64,000 nucleotides of DNA, taken from Rossellomorea marisflavi. GTDB taxonomy: Bacteria; Bacillota; Bacilli; Bacillales; Bacillaceae_B. The stretch's first letter is position 1; each line of letters begins with the position of its first letter. The DNA is taken from positions 3,312,501-3,376,500 of the forward strand of contig CP033051.1 of assembly GCA_003667865.1 (NCBI GenBank), written 5' to 3'. Below, piece after piece: positions 54,185 through 63,267 of the stretch. The notes under the pieces are model-generated. The model was not told the DNA's origin. It ran no database searches and saw only the letters and a program-made list of their open reading frames with translations. The translations under genes and the position numbers were made by a program.

Positions 54185-54298
54185 ATGCACGGATATTGTG
54201 GATATGGTTACGGCGGCGGTGGCTACGGTGGTGGCTTTGCTTTAATCGTAGTATTGTTCATCTTGCTTATCATCGTAGGAGCTGCTTTTGTAGGCTAA
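54185..54298 (+). CDS. YjcZ-family sporulation miniprotein (37 aa)
   Basis: A glycine- and tyrosine-rich N-terminus ([18 protein letters not shown]) is followed by one hydrophobic helix '[19 protein letters not shown]', the signature of the tiny YjcZ/YraD-like family found in spore formers. GGAGGTGA ends 7 bases before ATG 54185, and the stop is at 54296-54298. The promoter is sigma-K-like. A spore coat or mother-cell membrane role is likely by family; the specific function is unknown. Confidence 0.88.
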   Translation: MHGYCGYGYGGGGYGGGFALIVVLFILLIIVGAAFVG

Positions 54299-54324
54299 TA
54301 TACGGAAAAGTATACAAACAAGTG

Positions 54325-54353
54325 GAACCTGCCTACTCTGGTAGGTTCTTTTT
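54325..54353 (+). terminator. terminator of YjcZ-type gene
   Basis: GAACCTGCC (54325-54333) pairs with GGTAGGTTC (54340-54348) except for one G-T, followed by a T-run. Confidence 0.8.
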
Positions 54354-54452
54354 CCAATTATTCCATTTTAGTGAATGTTTACAATACATCCATGTTATAC
54401 TCAAGGATGTGGTATGATAGAGTATGAATTTTGTTAATGAGGAAGAGTAAAC

Positions 54453-55079
54453 ATGAAAAGTAAGAAGAAACGTCGAAAGCAATCATCACCTTTAAAAATA
54501 TTACTCATTCCATTTGTAATCATTCTGGTTTATATGATTGTATATGGTGGTTTTATTACATATATAGAAATATCAGAAAAATTGAAGGATGAAATTCCAG
54601 AAGAATATATCCCAATCTATAAGGCTGCAGAGGAAAAATACGGTGTGCCATGGACTCTTTTAGCAGCTCACCACCGAGTTGAAACAAAATTTTCAACAAT
54701 GGATCCAATGGTTTCACCTGTTGGAGCGGAAGGACATATGCAATTTATGCCGTGTACGTTTGTTGGATGGTCTCACCCAACATGTTCTGGTCTTGGGGAA
54801 GGGGACATACCGGAGTCTGACAAAACCAATCCTGAGGTCATTCAGAAATATGGTGGTTATGGTACGGATGCAAATGGGGATGGTATAGCAGATCCATGGG
54901 ATATAGAGGACGCAATCTTCAGCGCAGCTAACTACCTTGCAAATAATGGTGGTGCAGATGGGGATTTGGAACGAGCTGTATTTGCCTACAATCATAGCTC
55001 TGATTACGTAGAGAAAGTATTATATTATCAAAATCGTTTTGTTGAAATTGAAGAAGAAAATAAAGCAGCACCTATGTAG
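54453..55079 (+). CDS. membrane-anchored lytic transglycosylase (SLT-like)
   Basis: A basic N-terminus and one transmembrane helix (residues about 14-36), then a lysozyme-like domain: 'VPWTLLAAHHRVETKF' with catalytic E77, 'GAEGHMQFMPCTFVGW' and 'DIEDAIFSAANYLANNGGADGDLERAVFAYNHSSDYVEKVL'. It would cleave peptidoglycan outside the membrane. It is similar to the SLT half of CwlT-type enzymes of conjugative elements, but no element genes are near. It has 208 residues. A terminator overlaps the stop region. Confidence 0.88.
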   Translation: MKSKKKRRKQSSPLKILLIPFVIILVYMIVYGGFITYIEISEKLKDEIPEEYIPIYKAAEEKYGVPWTLLAAHHRVETKFSTMDPMVSPVGAEGHMQFMPCTFVGWSHPTCSGLGEGDIPESDKTNPEVIQKYGGYGTDANGDGIADPWDIEDAIFSAANYLANNGGADGDLERAVFAYNHSSDYVEKVLYYQNRFVEIEEENKAAPM

Positions 55080-55103
55080 ATATTCACTACTAGGTGCTTT
55101 TAA
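55068..55103 (+). terminator. terminator of lytic transglycosylase gene
   Basis: AGCACCT (55068-55074) pairs with AGGTGCT (55093-55099), with T residues after it; the left arm lies within the last codons and the stop lies in the loop. Confidence 0.6.
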
Positions 55104-55115
55104 AATTGTAATTGT

Positions 55116-55514
55116 TTACTCATCTTTTCGACAGTTACCTTGTAATCGAATACTTCTTGCTGTCTTTTTTTTCGAACAATCCTTCTGAATTCGTATTTCC
55201 AAAAAGTCATAATAGAAGTGAATAGATATATGATGGTTTTCTAGGTTGAAGGGGAAATCAATGGTGCGGAATCTTGCTGTGTCACTTTTGTTTTCCATAA
55301 TGGTAATGTTAAGCTTGTGCTTATTTTTGGCTACAGTGATTTCATCAATAATCAATTCATCTGTTTTCACTTCTACAATAAAGCTATCTGTAGCTTCATA
55401 TAAATCGATTCTAAACTCTTTTTCATCTAAAACACTCGTAAAAGGGTCAAGTAACCAATTCTTCATCCATTCTTCCCATTCCTCGAGCTGTAAGTCTTCA
55501 TCGTTTTTTGACAT
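55116..55514 (-). CDS. cotM: CotM-like spore coat protein (HSP20 fold)
   Basis: An alpha-crystallin-type domain (residues about 35-115: 'EFRIDLYEATDSFIVEVKTDELIIDEITVAKNKHKLNITI') with an acidic tryptophan-rich N-terminus ('LQLEEWEEWMKNWLLDPF'), resembling B. subtilis CotM (130 residues). ATG 55514 gives 132 residues with GGGG 4 bases upstream on the minus strand; a longer frame to 55559 is less likely. Position before sspP agrees with the B. subtilis order. The start is moderately uncertain. Confidence 0.83.
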   Translation of the reverse strand: MSKNDEDLQLEEWEEWMKNWLLDPFTSVLDEKEFRIDLYEATDSFIVEVKTDELIIDEITVAKNKHKLNITIMENKSDTARFRTIDFPFNLENHHISIHFYYDFLEIRIQKDCSKKKTARSIRLQGNCRKDE

Positions 55515-55796
55515 CTTACCCCACAACTTTCCTTTTTTATGCCATTTTATTCTACTCAAAAACGTTTTGTGAGAAAGTAATAATGTAGAAAAATGAGTGG
55601 AGTAAATGATCTAAGTTGATTATTTCTTACAGTGTGTCATGCGTTACGCTTCCCAGTTACTTTAGCTGTTCAGAAACTTTTCCAAACAAGCTTATCGCTA
55701 CAAGTATCTAGCACCCATCATGCAAGGGACTTAGTTATGGGAAAATAAGTGTTAAACATAAATTTTTTACAAAAAAGGAATAAATTACATAAAAAT

Positions 55797-55819
55797 GGCT
55801 GCCTTTATTAAAGACAGCC
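55797..55819 (-). terminator. sspP terminator
   Basis: GGCTGCCTT (55797-55805) pairs with AAGACAGCC (55811-55819) with one mismatch; read on the minus strand, it is followed by ATTTTTATG. Confidence 0.7.
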
Positions 55820-55836
55820 CTGGATTGTTTAGATCA

Positions 55837-55974
55837 TTACATATCGTGGTGTTGGTTATGTTTTTGACGCGTATGGTTACGGTTCTTGACCTTTTTTGAA
55901 CCACTTAATGGTTCTGGTTGGCCTGATTGTTTTGGAGCGTTTTTACGCATATCTTTTCCATCATTTTTGTTCAA
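55837..55974 (-). CDS. sspP: SspP, small acid-soluble spore protein P
   Basis: A 45-residue protein ending '[24 protein letters not shown]', nearly identical to SspP (CotL) of B. subtilis. The TTG start at 55974-55972 has GAGGAGGGA 7 bases upstream on the minus strand. It is a forespore core protein. A consensus sigma-G promoter lies directly upstream. It is short, so it is easily missed by automatic gene callers. In B. subtilis it lies beside sspO; here a 3.9-kb block separates them. Confidence 0.96.
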   Translation of the reverse strand: MNKNDGKDMRKNAPKQSGQPEPLSGSKKVKNRNHTRQKHNQHHDM

Positions 55975-55993
55975 GTTAATCCCTCCTCGCTAT

Positions 55994-56022
55994 TAGAATG
56001 CTTCTTTCTGATACCTTTATAC
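55994..56022 (-). promoter_or_regulatory. sigma-G promoter of sspP
   Basis: On the minus strand: -35 GTATA (56022-56018), a 17-base spacer, -10 CATTCTA (56000-55994). These match GYATR and CATNHTA with ideal spacing, 20 bases upstream of the start codon. Confidence 0.8.
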
Positions 56023-56088
56023 GTTGCATAAATTTGAGGTTTTAAGACCAATCTAAGAATGCTATTTTAATGAAGGAGAGATGACATC

Positions 56089-56343
56089 ATGCCATATCAT
56101 AAGGATAAACAACAAGCATTCCAAGCAGCACAGCAAGGAGTAGAAGAAGTTCGCGACGTTGCCAAAGAACTTGTACTAGATGGGTCCGATTACGGTCAGC
56201 AATTAGCTCATTTAAAAAATGAAGTGAATGAAGCCTATCAGCAAATTGAGAATGCTTTAGAAGTAGCTTCAGAAACACAAAGAGGTCAATTACAGCAATT
56301 TAAGGATGATTTATCTTCTATTGTTACAGATCTTAATCATTAG
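56089..56343 (+). CDS. small helical protein, possibly DUF2524/YtzC-like
   Basis: 84 residues, acidic and glutamine-rich, predicted as two long helices: 'QQAFQAAQQGVEEVRDVAKELVLDGSDYGQQLAHLKNEVNEAYQQIENALEVASETQRGQLQQFKDDL'. The length and heptad pattern resemble YtzC (DUF2524), but this is from memory and weak. GAAGGAGAG precedes the ATG. It is divergent from sspP and followed by a terminator. Confidence 0.7.
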   Translation: MPYHKDKQQAFQAAQQGVEEVRDVAKELVLDGSDYGQQLAHLKNEVNEAYQQIENALEVASETQRGQLQQFKDDLSSIVTDLNH

Positions 56344-56365
56344 TAGTAGTGTTCACTTCCAAAGT

Positions 56366-56389
56366 CCTTGAATGTTCAAGGGCTTTTTT
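56366..56389 (+). terminator. terminator after helical protein
   Basis: CCTTGAA (56366-56372) and TTCAAGG (56375-56381) form a tight stem followed by a T-run. Confidence 0.8.
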
Positions 56390-56505
56390 TGTTTGCCTAA
56401 AAATACATTGACATTTGTCATATAACTTCGTGACAAAGTCCACTAAAATAAGCTTTATTTCTTCTATACGATTAGAGTATGAAGCAAATAGAAGGAGTTG
56501 GAAAG

Positions 56506-57387
56506 ATGATAAAGGTTAGTGGCTTATCAAAGTCTTTTGGAAATAAAAAAATATTAAGTAATATCAATTTCACATTACAACAAGGTGAATGTGTATTACT
56601 GCTTGGTCCGAATGGTGCAGGAAAAACAACATTGCTACGACTCATCATGGAGTTATACAAACCTGATAGAGGGGAAATCCATTGGTCTAATAAGGCAAGA
56701 AACAAAAGTGAAGTTGGATGGATACTACAAGATTCTTCGCTTATTGATCGTGTAACGGTTAAGGAATTAATCCAATATATTTGCTCTCTTCACAAAGACT
56801 CCATGTCACCTGAAGAAGTACTTGCTACCTCAGGATTAGTAGATCAACGTAAAGTCCTAACCGAAAGACTAAGTATTGGACAAAAAAGAAGATTACTATT
56901 TGCTTTAGCATTAGCAGGAAAACCCAATTTATTAATCATGGATGAGCCTACAGCAGGAATGGACGTAGAGGCACGAAAAAGCTTTTGCAAGAAAATTGTA
57001 CAGCTTAAGAACCAAGGAATGACGATATTAATGACGACACATTTAATGCATGAAGCATCCTTGTTAAGCGACAGAATCCTTATGCTACAGAATGGAAGTT
57101 TAACTTGTGATCAGGATGTTCAAACAATTTCTCGTGAACGACACATTGTAAAATTCACTCTGGAAAATGAACAAGTTGCTAAGGAAATTGCTCTTCACTA
57201 TAAAATTCTATTTAATATCGAAAGCTCCAAGTGGGAGGTTGAAACACAACAACCGGATGAATGCGTTAAATGGATGGTACAGGAAGGTATTCCTTTTCAA
57301 GAATTAGAGATATCACAACGTACGATTGAACAATTTTATGAAGAAATTGTAAAGAAAGAAGGAGATTTTGATGTTAGCATTGTATAA
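56506..57387 (+). CDS. ABC transporter ATP-binding protein (YvfR-like)
   Basis: 293 residues: Walker A GPNGAGKTT, Walker B 'LLIMDEPTAGMD' and H-loop 'MTTHLMHEA' are intact; the signature reads LSIGQKRR instead of LSGGQ. The C-terminal extension of about 90 residues is typical of antibiotic and lantibiotic ABC-2 ATPases. AAGGAG lies 8 bases before ATG 56506, so an ATG at 56479 is unlikely. It overlaps the permease gene by 17 bases. Gene order ABC-permease-kinase-regulator resembles yvfRSTU. Confidence 0.88.
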   Translation: MIKVSGLSKSFGNKKILSNINFTLQQGECVLLLGPNGAGKTTLLRLIMELYKPDRGEIHWSNKARNKSEVGWILQDSSLIDRVTVKELIQYICSLHKDSMSPEEVLATSGLVDQRKVLTERLSIGQKRRLLFALALAGKPNLLIMDEPTAGMDVEARKSFCKKIVQLKNQGMTILMTTHLMHEASLLSDRILMLQNGSLTCDQDVQTISRERHIVKFTLENEQVAKEIALHYKILFNIESSKWEVETQQPDECVKWMVQEGIPFQELEISQRTIEQFYEEIVKKEGDFDVSIV

Positions 57388-58111
57388 AACAAGTACACTC
57401 GAATTAAGACGTATCTTTCGAAATAAATACTTTGTCATGTTTTCCATTTTAATGCCAGTACTATTTTATGTCATTTACACCACTTCCTTTGGTGCAAGCA
57501 TGCAGATTGAAGGGACAACGTGGAATGCGTATTTTTTAATTTCAATGACATGCTTTAGCTTGATGAGCGCTTCTGTTCAAACATTTGGAATTCAACTAAT
57601 TTACGATAAACAACAACCTTGGATGAATTGGATGCTCTCTCAGCCTATAAAAAGAGCAGAATATTTTCTAGGGCGCCTTGCTTCGCAAATGGTGTTAAAT
57701 TTACTGATCATTCTCTTTCTATTTTCAAGTATCAGGATGTGGCAGAATATTGATTTCTCGATAATGAAATGGATCGGTATTGTATTATGGGTTTGGATTG
57801 GAATCCTACCATTTTTAGCTCTTGGAACATTCATTTCAGCATTAAAATCCCCAGATACCGCATCAGCTATTTCAAACTTACTTGCTTTAGGATTAGCGTT
57901 AATTGGGGGATTATGGATGCCGTTGTCTCAAATGCCAGAAGTTGTAAGAGTAATAGGTGAATGGACACCAAGTTATCTTTATGCCAAAGGAGCTTGGAGC
58001 TTATTAGCAAATCAACCGATCCCGATGACATCTTTATTTGGGATTCTTGCTTATTTTTTATTATTCATGGCTGCATCGCTAGTCTTACACAATCTTACAC
58101 ATAAGGAGTAA
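57371..58111 (+). CDS. ABC-2 type permease (YvfS-like)
   Basis: 246 residues with six hydrophobic segments, 'MLALYKTSTLELRRIFRNKYFVMFSILMPVLFY' at the start, and 'ISNLLALGLALIGGLWMPLSQMPEVVRVIGEWTPSYLY', the ABC-2 family signature. GGAG lies 6 bases before ATG 57371. It overlaps the ATPase gene by 17 bases and ends 6 bases before the sensor kinase, so the four genes form one operon. The exported substrate is unknown. Confidence 0.88.
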   Translation: MLALYKTSTLELRRIFRNKYFVMFSILMPVLFYVIYTTSFGASMQIEGTTWNAYFLISMTCFSLMSASVQTFGIQLIYDKQQPWMNWMLSQPIKRAEYFLGRLASQMVLNLLIILFLFSSIRMWQNIDFSIMKWIGIVLWVWIGILPFLALGTFISALKSPDTASAISNLLALGLALIGGLWMPLSQMPEVVRVIGEWTPSYLYAKGAWSLLANQPIPMTSLFGILAYFLLFMAASLVLHNLTHKE

Positions 58112-58117
58112 AAATTA

Positions 58118-59236
58118 ATGAAGTTTCGAATGTTCCCAAAAGAGTATGGGCTAGTTCCAGCCCTTTGGTTAATTTATACGGTTTTTCCTATCTATTACCT
58201 TATTCAATTACAAAATATAAAAGGACTTATCGGATTGCTCTTAATGGGTTTCTTTCTTTGCCTTTATCGTGATAACTTTTGGACATCGAAACGGCATTTC
58301 AGCAATGTAGTGATGATGACGGGAATTATTTTCGTTTTTATCTTATGTTATAACGAAGGATTTCTCTATACAGCACTGTATATTTCAAATAGCATTGCGT
58401 ATTTACAATCCTTAAAGAAATTTTGGTTTAGCTACGGTCTCCAAATCCTGTTATCACTGTCTCTTTTTCTTATGGATTTGCTTGATTTTAAAGAAGGTCT
58501 GAATTATAGCTATATTAGTCCAGCTATGATTATGATTATTGTTATACCCGCAATCGCACGTTATCAAATGAAATGGTCTGAAACAAAGCAAGAACTAGCA
58601 CAGGCAAATAAACAAATTGAAGAGTTGATTAAACAACGAGAACGTGAACGAATCGCTCGTGACCTTCATGATACAGTTGGGCAGACATTATCCATGATTA
58701 CACTCAAAAGTGAAATTGCCTATAAGCTTGTTAAGAAAGATGTAAGTAAATCTGAATCTGAGATGAAAGAGATTCATCAAATCTCACGAACGGTACTGAA
58801 ACAAATTCGAGAGATCATTTCTGATTTGAAATACCTTTCTTTTTCAGAGGAAGTGTCGCATTCTAGCAATGTACTATCAGAGGTGGGAATTTACTGCAGG
58901 ATTGAAGGATCTGTCAATATTAGTGGAATCAATCAGCTTTATGAAAGTATTTTATCTTATGCATTGAAAGAAAGTATCACAAATGTCATTCGCCATAGCT
59001 ATGCAACACATTGTACGATTAAGATAGAAGAAAGTAATGAAAATCTTATATTGGAAGTTATAGATAATGGGAAAACAATGCTAGATGATATTATAAAAGG
59101 TAATGGATTAATCGGGATGGAAGAGCGGGTCAATATGGTGAGCGGTGAAGTAGTGATTTCTTCTGGTGAGCCAAATGGCTGTTCTGTGAAGGTTATCATT
59201 CCAAAGGTGAAATCTGATTCAGTCGCTGTTTCATAA
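58118..59236 (+). CDS. sensor histidine kinase, NarX/DesK type (YvfT-like)
   Basis: About five or six transmembrane helices (residues 15-150) without an extracellular domain, then HisKA_3 with the phospho-acceptor H184 in 'RERERIARDLHDTVGQTLSMITLK' and an HATPase with 'ALKESITNVIRHSYA' and 'NGLIGMEERV'. 372 residues, similar to DesK/YvfT/LiaS kinases that sense the membrane or a transporter. ATG follows AAGGAG. Third gene of the operon. Confidence 0.9.
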   Translation: MKFRMFPKEYGLVPALWLIYTVFPIYYLIQLQNIKGLIGLLLMGFFLCLYRDNFWTSKRHFSNVVMMTGIIFVFILCYNEGFLYTALYISNSIAYLQSLKKFWFSYGLQILLSLSLFLMDLLDFKEGLNYSYISPAMIMIIVIPAIARYQMKWSETKQELAQANKQIEELIKQRERERIARDLHDTVGQTLSMITLKSEIAYKLVKKDVSKSESEMKEIHQISRTVLKQIREIISDLKYLSFSEEVSHSSNVLSEVGIYCRIEGSVNISGINQLYESILSYALKESITNVIRHSYATHCTIKIEESNENLILEVIDNGKTMLDDIIKGNGLIGMEERVNMVSGEVVISSGEPNGCSVKVIIPKVKSDSVAVS

Positions 59237-59251
59237 AAAGGGGGGAAGAAG

Positions 59252-59866
59252 TTGATTCGAATATTATTAGCAGAAGATCAAAATATGCTTAGAGGTGCTC
59301 TTAGTACATTATTGAGCATGGAAAAGGATTTTGAAGTAATAAAGGAAGTTTCTAATGGTCAAGAAGCGCTTAACTTTATTAGAAAGGAAAGTATAGATGT
59401 TGCTTTAATTGATATTGAGATGCCTGTTCTTACCGGAATTGATGTGTTAAAAGCAATTAGACAAGATCACCTTAATGTAAAGGTAATTATTCTTACAACA
59501 TTTTCAACAAAGCACTATATTACAGATGCACTGAAATATAAAGTAAACGGGTATTTATTAAAAGATACTCCTAGCGATGAGTTAGCGGACCATATTAGAA
59601 AAGTAATTGCAGGAAAGCAGGTTATTAGTTCAGAAATGTTGAGTCATGTTTTGTTGACAGAAGAAAATCCCCTTACAAAAAAAGAGAAAACCATTTTACA
59701 ATGCGTTGAAAAGGGATATACCTCAAAACAAATCGCTGAAGTCTTGTATCTTTCTAACGGAACTGTTCGTAATTATTTATCAGAAATTCTCCAAAAACTT
59801 GATGCACAGAATAGAACCGAGGCTGCTTTCATTGCTAGAAATCAGGGATGGCTAGATGAGGTATAA
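59252..59866 (+). CDS. response regulator, NarL/LuxR type (YvfU-like)
   Basis: 204 residues: a receiver with D54 ('VALIDIEMPVLTG') and a LuxR-type helix-turn-helix ('LTKKEKTILQCVEKGYTSKQIAEVLYLSNGTVRNYLSEILQKL'). The TTG start at 59252 has GGGGGAAGAAG upstream. It is the last gene of the operon and most likely controls its own transporter. A terminator follows, against the convergent sspO. Confidence 0.92.
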   Translation: MIRILLAEDQNMLRGALSTLLSMEKDFEVIKEVSNGQEALNFIRKESIDVALIDIEMPVLTGIDVLKAIRQDHLNVKVIILTTFSTKHYITDALKYKVNGYLLKDTPSDELADHIRKVIAGKQVISSEMLSHVLLTEENPLTKKEKTILQCVEKGYTSKQIAEVLYLSNGTVRNYLSEILQKLDAQNRTEAAFIARNQGWLDEV

Positions 59867-59876
59867 AAAGAACGCT

Positions 59877-59905
59877 GGCCCGTCATAGTGAAAATGTAAC
59901 GGGCC
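59877..59905. terminator. hairpin between response regulator and sspO
   Basis: GGCCCGT (59877-59883) and ACGGGCC (59899-59905) form a 7-bp GC-rich stem between convergent genes; the downstream sequence is only moderately T-rich. Confidence 0.7.
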
Positions 59906-59914
59906 TTAGTTTGA

Positions 59915-60064
59915 TTATTGGTTCGTTTTACGCTTTTTATTAAATTGACGTTGTTTCTCTGTTAAAGGTTCGTTCGAGAATTCTTCATTGTAGCCAGCAC
60001 CTTGCCCTTGAGCTTTGGCTGCATTCATTCCTTCACGTATATGATTTGCTTTTCTTTTTGCCAC
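59915..60064 (-). CDS. sspO: SspO, small acid-soluble spore protein O
   Basis: 49 residues '[49 protein letters not shown]'-type, matching SspO (48 residues in B. subtilis). GTG at 60064 is the start since GGAGGTG ends 7 bases before it on the minus strand; a longer frame to 60109 lies upstream of that. A forespore core protein. It is divergent from citB and separated from sspP by the yvfRSTU-like block. Confidence 0.95.
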   Translation of the reverse strand: MAKRKANHIREGMNAAKAQGQGAGYNEEFSNEPLTEKQRQFNKKRKTNQ

Positions 60065-60246
60065 TTTTACCACCTCCGTAACAATAGAATTCCTCAAAAA
60101 AGAACACACTATGAATGGAAAGTGCTTATTGCTTGTTTATATTTTCTTGCAATAATAAAATGAAATAGGTTCATTATGTTAAGGGCTCTATTTTCCCTTA
60201 ATTCATAGCAGTCAATTACATTTAATGAACTATTTTTCAATTTCAC

Positions 60247-60261
60247 ATAAGTAAAACTTAT
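60247..60261 (+). promoter_or_regulatory. CcpC-type dyad upstream of citB
   Basis: ATAAGTAAAACTTAT is ATAA-N7-TTAT, the dyad described for CcpC at citB. If transcription starts at about 60320, its centre lies at -66, and a second half element (TTAT at 60290-60293) lies at about -28, as described for B. subtilis citB. The transcription start is my own estimate. Confidence 0.65.
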
Positions 60262-60284
60262 AAAAAACAATAACTTTCTTGTTA

Positions 60285-60313
60285 TTTACTTATGTAATAG
60301 GTTGTATTAATAT
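60285..60313 (+). promoter_or_regulatory. probable citB promoter
   Basis: -35 TTTACT (60285-60290), a 17-base spacer and -10 TAATAT (60308-60313), each four of six consensus bases. The half-element TTAT overlaps the -35 region, consistent with CcpC control. Confidence 0.4.
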
Positions 60314-60405
60314 TGTATTGTGAGAAAAGTTAGTGATATCAAAACTTTTCGGTATCAAAATAATACAATTTGCACAATCTCAAAAGTTTAGAGGGGGAAT
60401 CCGAG

Positions 60406-63123
60406 ATGGCAAAAAACGATGTTTTTAACGCACGTTCATCTTTCGAATTAGACGGAAAGCGTTATCACTTTTATCGTTTGAAAGCATTAGAAGAAGCTGG
60501 CGTAGCAAACATTACTCGTCTACCTTATTCCATTAAGGTATTACTTGAGTCTGTTTTACGTCAATATGATGGAAGAGTTATTACAAAAGAGCATGTTGAA
60601 AACCTTGCAAAATTTGGATCAGCTGAAGCAGTAAAAGACGCAGAAGTACCATTCAAACCTTCACGTGTTATTTTACAAGATTTCACTGGTGTACCTGCAG
60701 TTGTTGACTTAGCTTCATTACGTAAAGCAATGGCAGATATGGGTGGAGACCCAGACAAAATCAATCCAGAAATTCCAGTTGATCTTGTTATTGACCACTC
60801 AGTTCAGGTAGATCGTTATGGCACTCCTGAAGCACTTCAAGCAAATATGGACCTTGAGTTCGAACGTAATGCGGAACGTTACCAGTTCCTAAGCTGGGCA
60901 CAAAAAGCATTTAAAAACTACCGTGCTGTTCCACCAGCAACAGGTATCGTTCACCAAGTTAACTTAGAATACTTAGCAAACGTTGTTCACGCAGTTGAAA
61001 CAACAGAAGGTGATTTTGAAACATACCCAGATACACTAGTAGGTACTGACTCTCATACAACTATGATTAACGGTATCGGTGTTCTTGGTTGGGGTGTTGG
61101 AGGAATTGAAGCGGAAGCGGGAATGCTTGGACAACCTTCATATTTCCCAATCCCAGAAGTTATTGGTGTTAAATTTACAGGAGAGCTTCCAAATGGAGCA
61201 ACTGCTACAGATTTAGCATTAAAAGTAACACAAGTACTTCGTAAAAAAGGCGTAGTTGGTAAATTTGTTGAGTACTTCGGTCCTGGTGTTGCGACACTTC
61301 CACTTGCAGACCGTGCAACAATTGCAAACATGGCTCCTGAATATGGTGCTACTTGTGGATTCTTCCCGGTAGACGTTGAGTCTCTTGACTACATGCGTTT
61401 AACTGGACGTACAGAAGAACAAATTCGTGTTGTTGAAGAGTATTTACAGAACAATGATATGTTCTTTACTCCAGACAAAGAAGAGCCAACATACACAGAT
61501 GTAGTTGAAATTGATCTTTCAGTTGTGGAACCAAATCTTTCTGGTCCTAAGCGTCCACAAGATTTAATTCCACTGTCAGACATGAAAGAATCTTTCCACA
61601 GTGCTGTTACAGCTAAGGAAGGAGTACAAGGTTTCGGTCTTGATCAGTCTGAGCTTAATAAAACAACTACGTATCAAACAGAAGATGGTAAAGAAGTAAC
61701 AATGAAAACAGGTGCAATCGGAATTGCAGCGATTACATCTTGTACGAATACTTCAAACCCATACGTTATGCTAGGTTCTGGTTTAGTTGCGAAAAAAGCA
61801 GTAGAACTTGGTCTAGAAGTTCCTGATTACGTTAAAACATCTTTAGCACCTGGTTCAAAGGTTGTTACAGGATACCTACGTGACGCTGGTTTACTTCCAT
61901 ACCTTGAAAAATTAGGATTTAACCTAGTTGGATACGGTTGTACAACTTGTATCGGTAACTCTGGTCCACTTCGTCCAGAAATCGAAAAAGCTGTATCAGA
62001 GTCAGATCTTCTATTAACATCTGTTCTTTCTGGTAACCGTAACTTTGAAGGACGTATTCACCCATTAGTAAAAGCAAACTACCTTGCTTCACCACCACTA
62101 GTAGTTGCTTATGCACTTGCTGGTACAGTGGATATCGACCTGCAAAATGATCCAATTGGTAAAGATAAAGATGGAAACGATGTATTCTTCAAAGATATTT
62201 GGCCAACTACTGAAGAAGTGAAGGATGCAGTAAAATCAACTGTAACTCCTGAGCTATTCCGTAAAGAGTACGAGCGTGTATTTGATGACAACGAACGTTG
62301 GAATGAAATCAAAACAAGCAATGAGCCATTATATAGCTTTGATGACACATCAACGTATATTCAAAACCCACCATTCTTCCAAGGATTATCAGCAACTCCT
62401 GGAGAAATCAAAGCTCTAGACAGCTTACGTGTAGTAGGGAAGTTTGGAGATTCAGTAACAACTGACCATATTTCACCTGCTGGTGCAATTGGTAAAGATA
62501 CTCCTGCTGGTAAATATCTACGTAATAATGGTGTGGAAATCCGTGACTTTAACTCGTACGGTTCTCGTCGTGGTAACCATGAAGTGATGATGCGTGGAAC
62601 ATTTGCAAACATCCGTATTCGTAACCAAGTTGCTCCTGGTACTGAAGGTGGTTTCTCAACGTTCTGGCCAGAAGATGAAGTGATGGCAATGTACGATGCT
62701 TGTATGAAATACCAAGAACAAGGTATTGGTCTTGCAGTATTAGCTGGAAAAGATTACGGTATGGGATCTTCTCGTGACTGGGCTGCTAAAGGTACAAACC
62801 TTCTTGGAATCAAAACAGTTATTGCTGAAAGCTATGAGCGTATTCACCGTTCAAACCTTGTTATGATGGGTGTTCTTCCACTTCAATTCAAAGATGGAGA
62901 TAATGCTGAATCATTAGGTTTAACAGGTAAAGAAGCAATTAGTGTTAATATCTCTGAAGGTGTAAAACCTCGTGATATTTTAACAGTAACAGCTACTGCA
63001 GAAGATGGTACGAAGAAAGAATTTGAAGTATTAGCTCGCTTCGATTCTGATGTTGAGGTAGATTACTACCGTCATGGTGGTATTCTTCAAATGGTACTTC
63101 GTGATAAGCTTCAAAATAACTAA
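60406..63123 (+). CDS. citB: aconitate hydratase (CitB/AcnA)
   Basis: The TCA cycle enzyme that isomerises citrate to isocitrate via a 4Fe-4S cluster; the apo-form binds RNA as an iron regulator. It has 905 residues. The cluster cysteines are in '[13 protein letters not shown]' and '[14 protein letters not shown]'. Other motifs are '[34 protein letters not shown]' and '[16 protein letters not shown]'. GGGGGAAT lies before ATG 60406; an ATG at 60370 lies upstream without a site. Divergent from sspO, behind a CcpC-type operator. Confidence 0.97.
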   Translation: MAKNDVFNARSSFELDGKRYHFYRLKALEEAGVANITRLPYSIKVLLESVLRQYDGRVITKEHVENLAKFGSAEAVKDAEVPFKPSRVILQDFTGVPAVVDLASLRKAMADMGGDPDKINPEIPVDLVIDHSVQVDRYGTPEALQANMDLEFERNAERYQFLSWAQKAFKNYRAVPPATGIVHQVNLEYLANVVHAVETTEGDFETYPDTLVGTDSHTTMINGIGVLGWGVGGIEAEAGMLGQPSYFPIPEVIGVKFTGELPNGATATDLALKVTQVLRKKGVVGKFVEYFGPGVATLPLADRATIANMAPEYGATCGFFPVDVESLDYMRLTGRTEEQIRVVEEYLQNNDMFFTPDKEEPTYTDVVEIDLSVVEPNLSGPKRPQDLIPLSDMKESFHSAVTAKEGVQGFGLDQSELNKTTTYQTEDGKEVTMKTGAIGIAAITSCTNTSNPYVMLGSGLVAKKAVELGLEVPDYVKTSLAPGSKVVTGYLRDAGLLPYLEKLGFNLVGYGCTTCIGNSGPLRPEIEKAVSESDLLLTSVLSGNRNFEGRIHPLVKANYLASPPLVVAYALAGTVDIDLQNDPIGKDKDGNDVFFKDIWPTTEEVKDAVKSTVTPELFRKEYERVFDDNERWNEIKTSNEPLYSFDDTSTYIQNPPFFQGLSATPGEIKALDSLRVVGKFGDSVTTDHISPAGAIGKDTPAGKYLRNNGVEIRDFNSYGSRRGNHEVMMRGTFANIRIRNQVAPGTEGGFSTFWPEDEVMAMYDACMKYQEQGIGLAVLAGKDYGMGSSRDWAAKGTNLLGIKTVIAESYERIHRSNLVMMGVLPLQFKDGDNAESLGLTGKEAISVNISEGVKPRDILTVTATAEDGTKKEFEVLARFDSDVEVDYYRHGGILQMVLRDKLQNN

Positions 63124-63137
63124 TATAATGTATAAAG

Positions 63138-63169
63138 ACTCCTCTAGTTAATTCTAGAGGAGTTTTTTC
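63138..63169 (+). terminator. citB terminator
   Basis: ACTCCTCTAG (63138-63147) and CTAGAGGAGT (63154-63163) form a perfect 10-bp stem followed by six T. Confidence 0.93.
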
Positions 63170-63267
63170 GATGTTTTACTAAAAGAGGTTCGATTTATTT
63201 CCTAGACTAAAATGAGACGAGCATTCATATGATGTACTATACACTCGATATAAGGAGAGAGTACAGA

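Noticed and set aside
54196..54417. 73-codon plus-strand frame overlapping the YjcZ-type gene
   Set aside because: It runs in another frame, lacks a ribosome binding site, and the in-frame short gene has all signals.
54453..55079. Lytic transglycosylase as part of a conjugative element
   Set aside because: CwlT-like similarity was noted, but no conjugation or integrase genes are present in the window.
60564..62612. Antisense frames inside citB
   Set aside because: Codon-bias shadows without ribosome binding sites.
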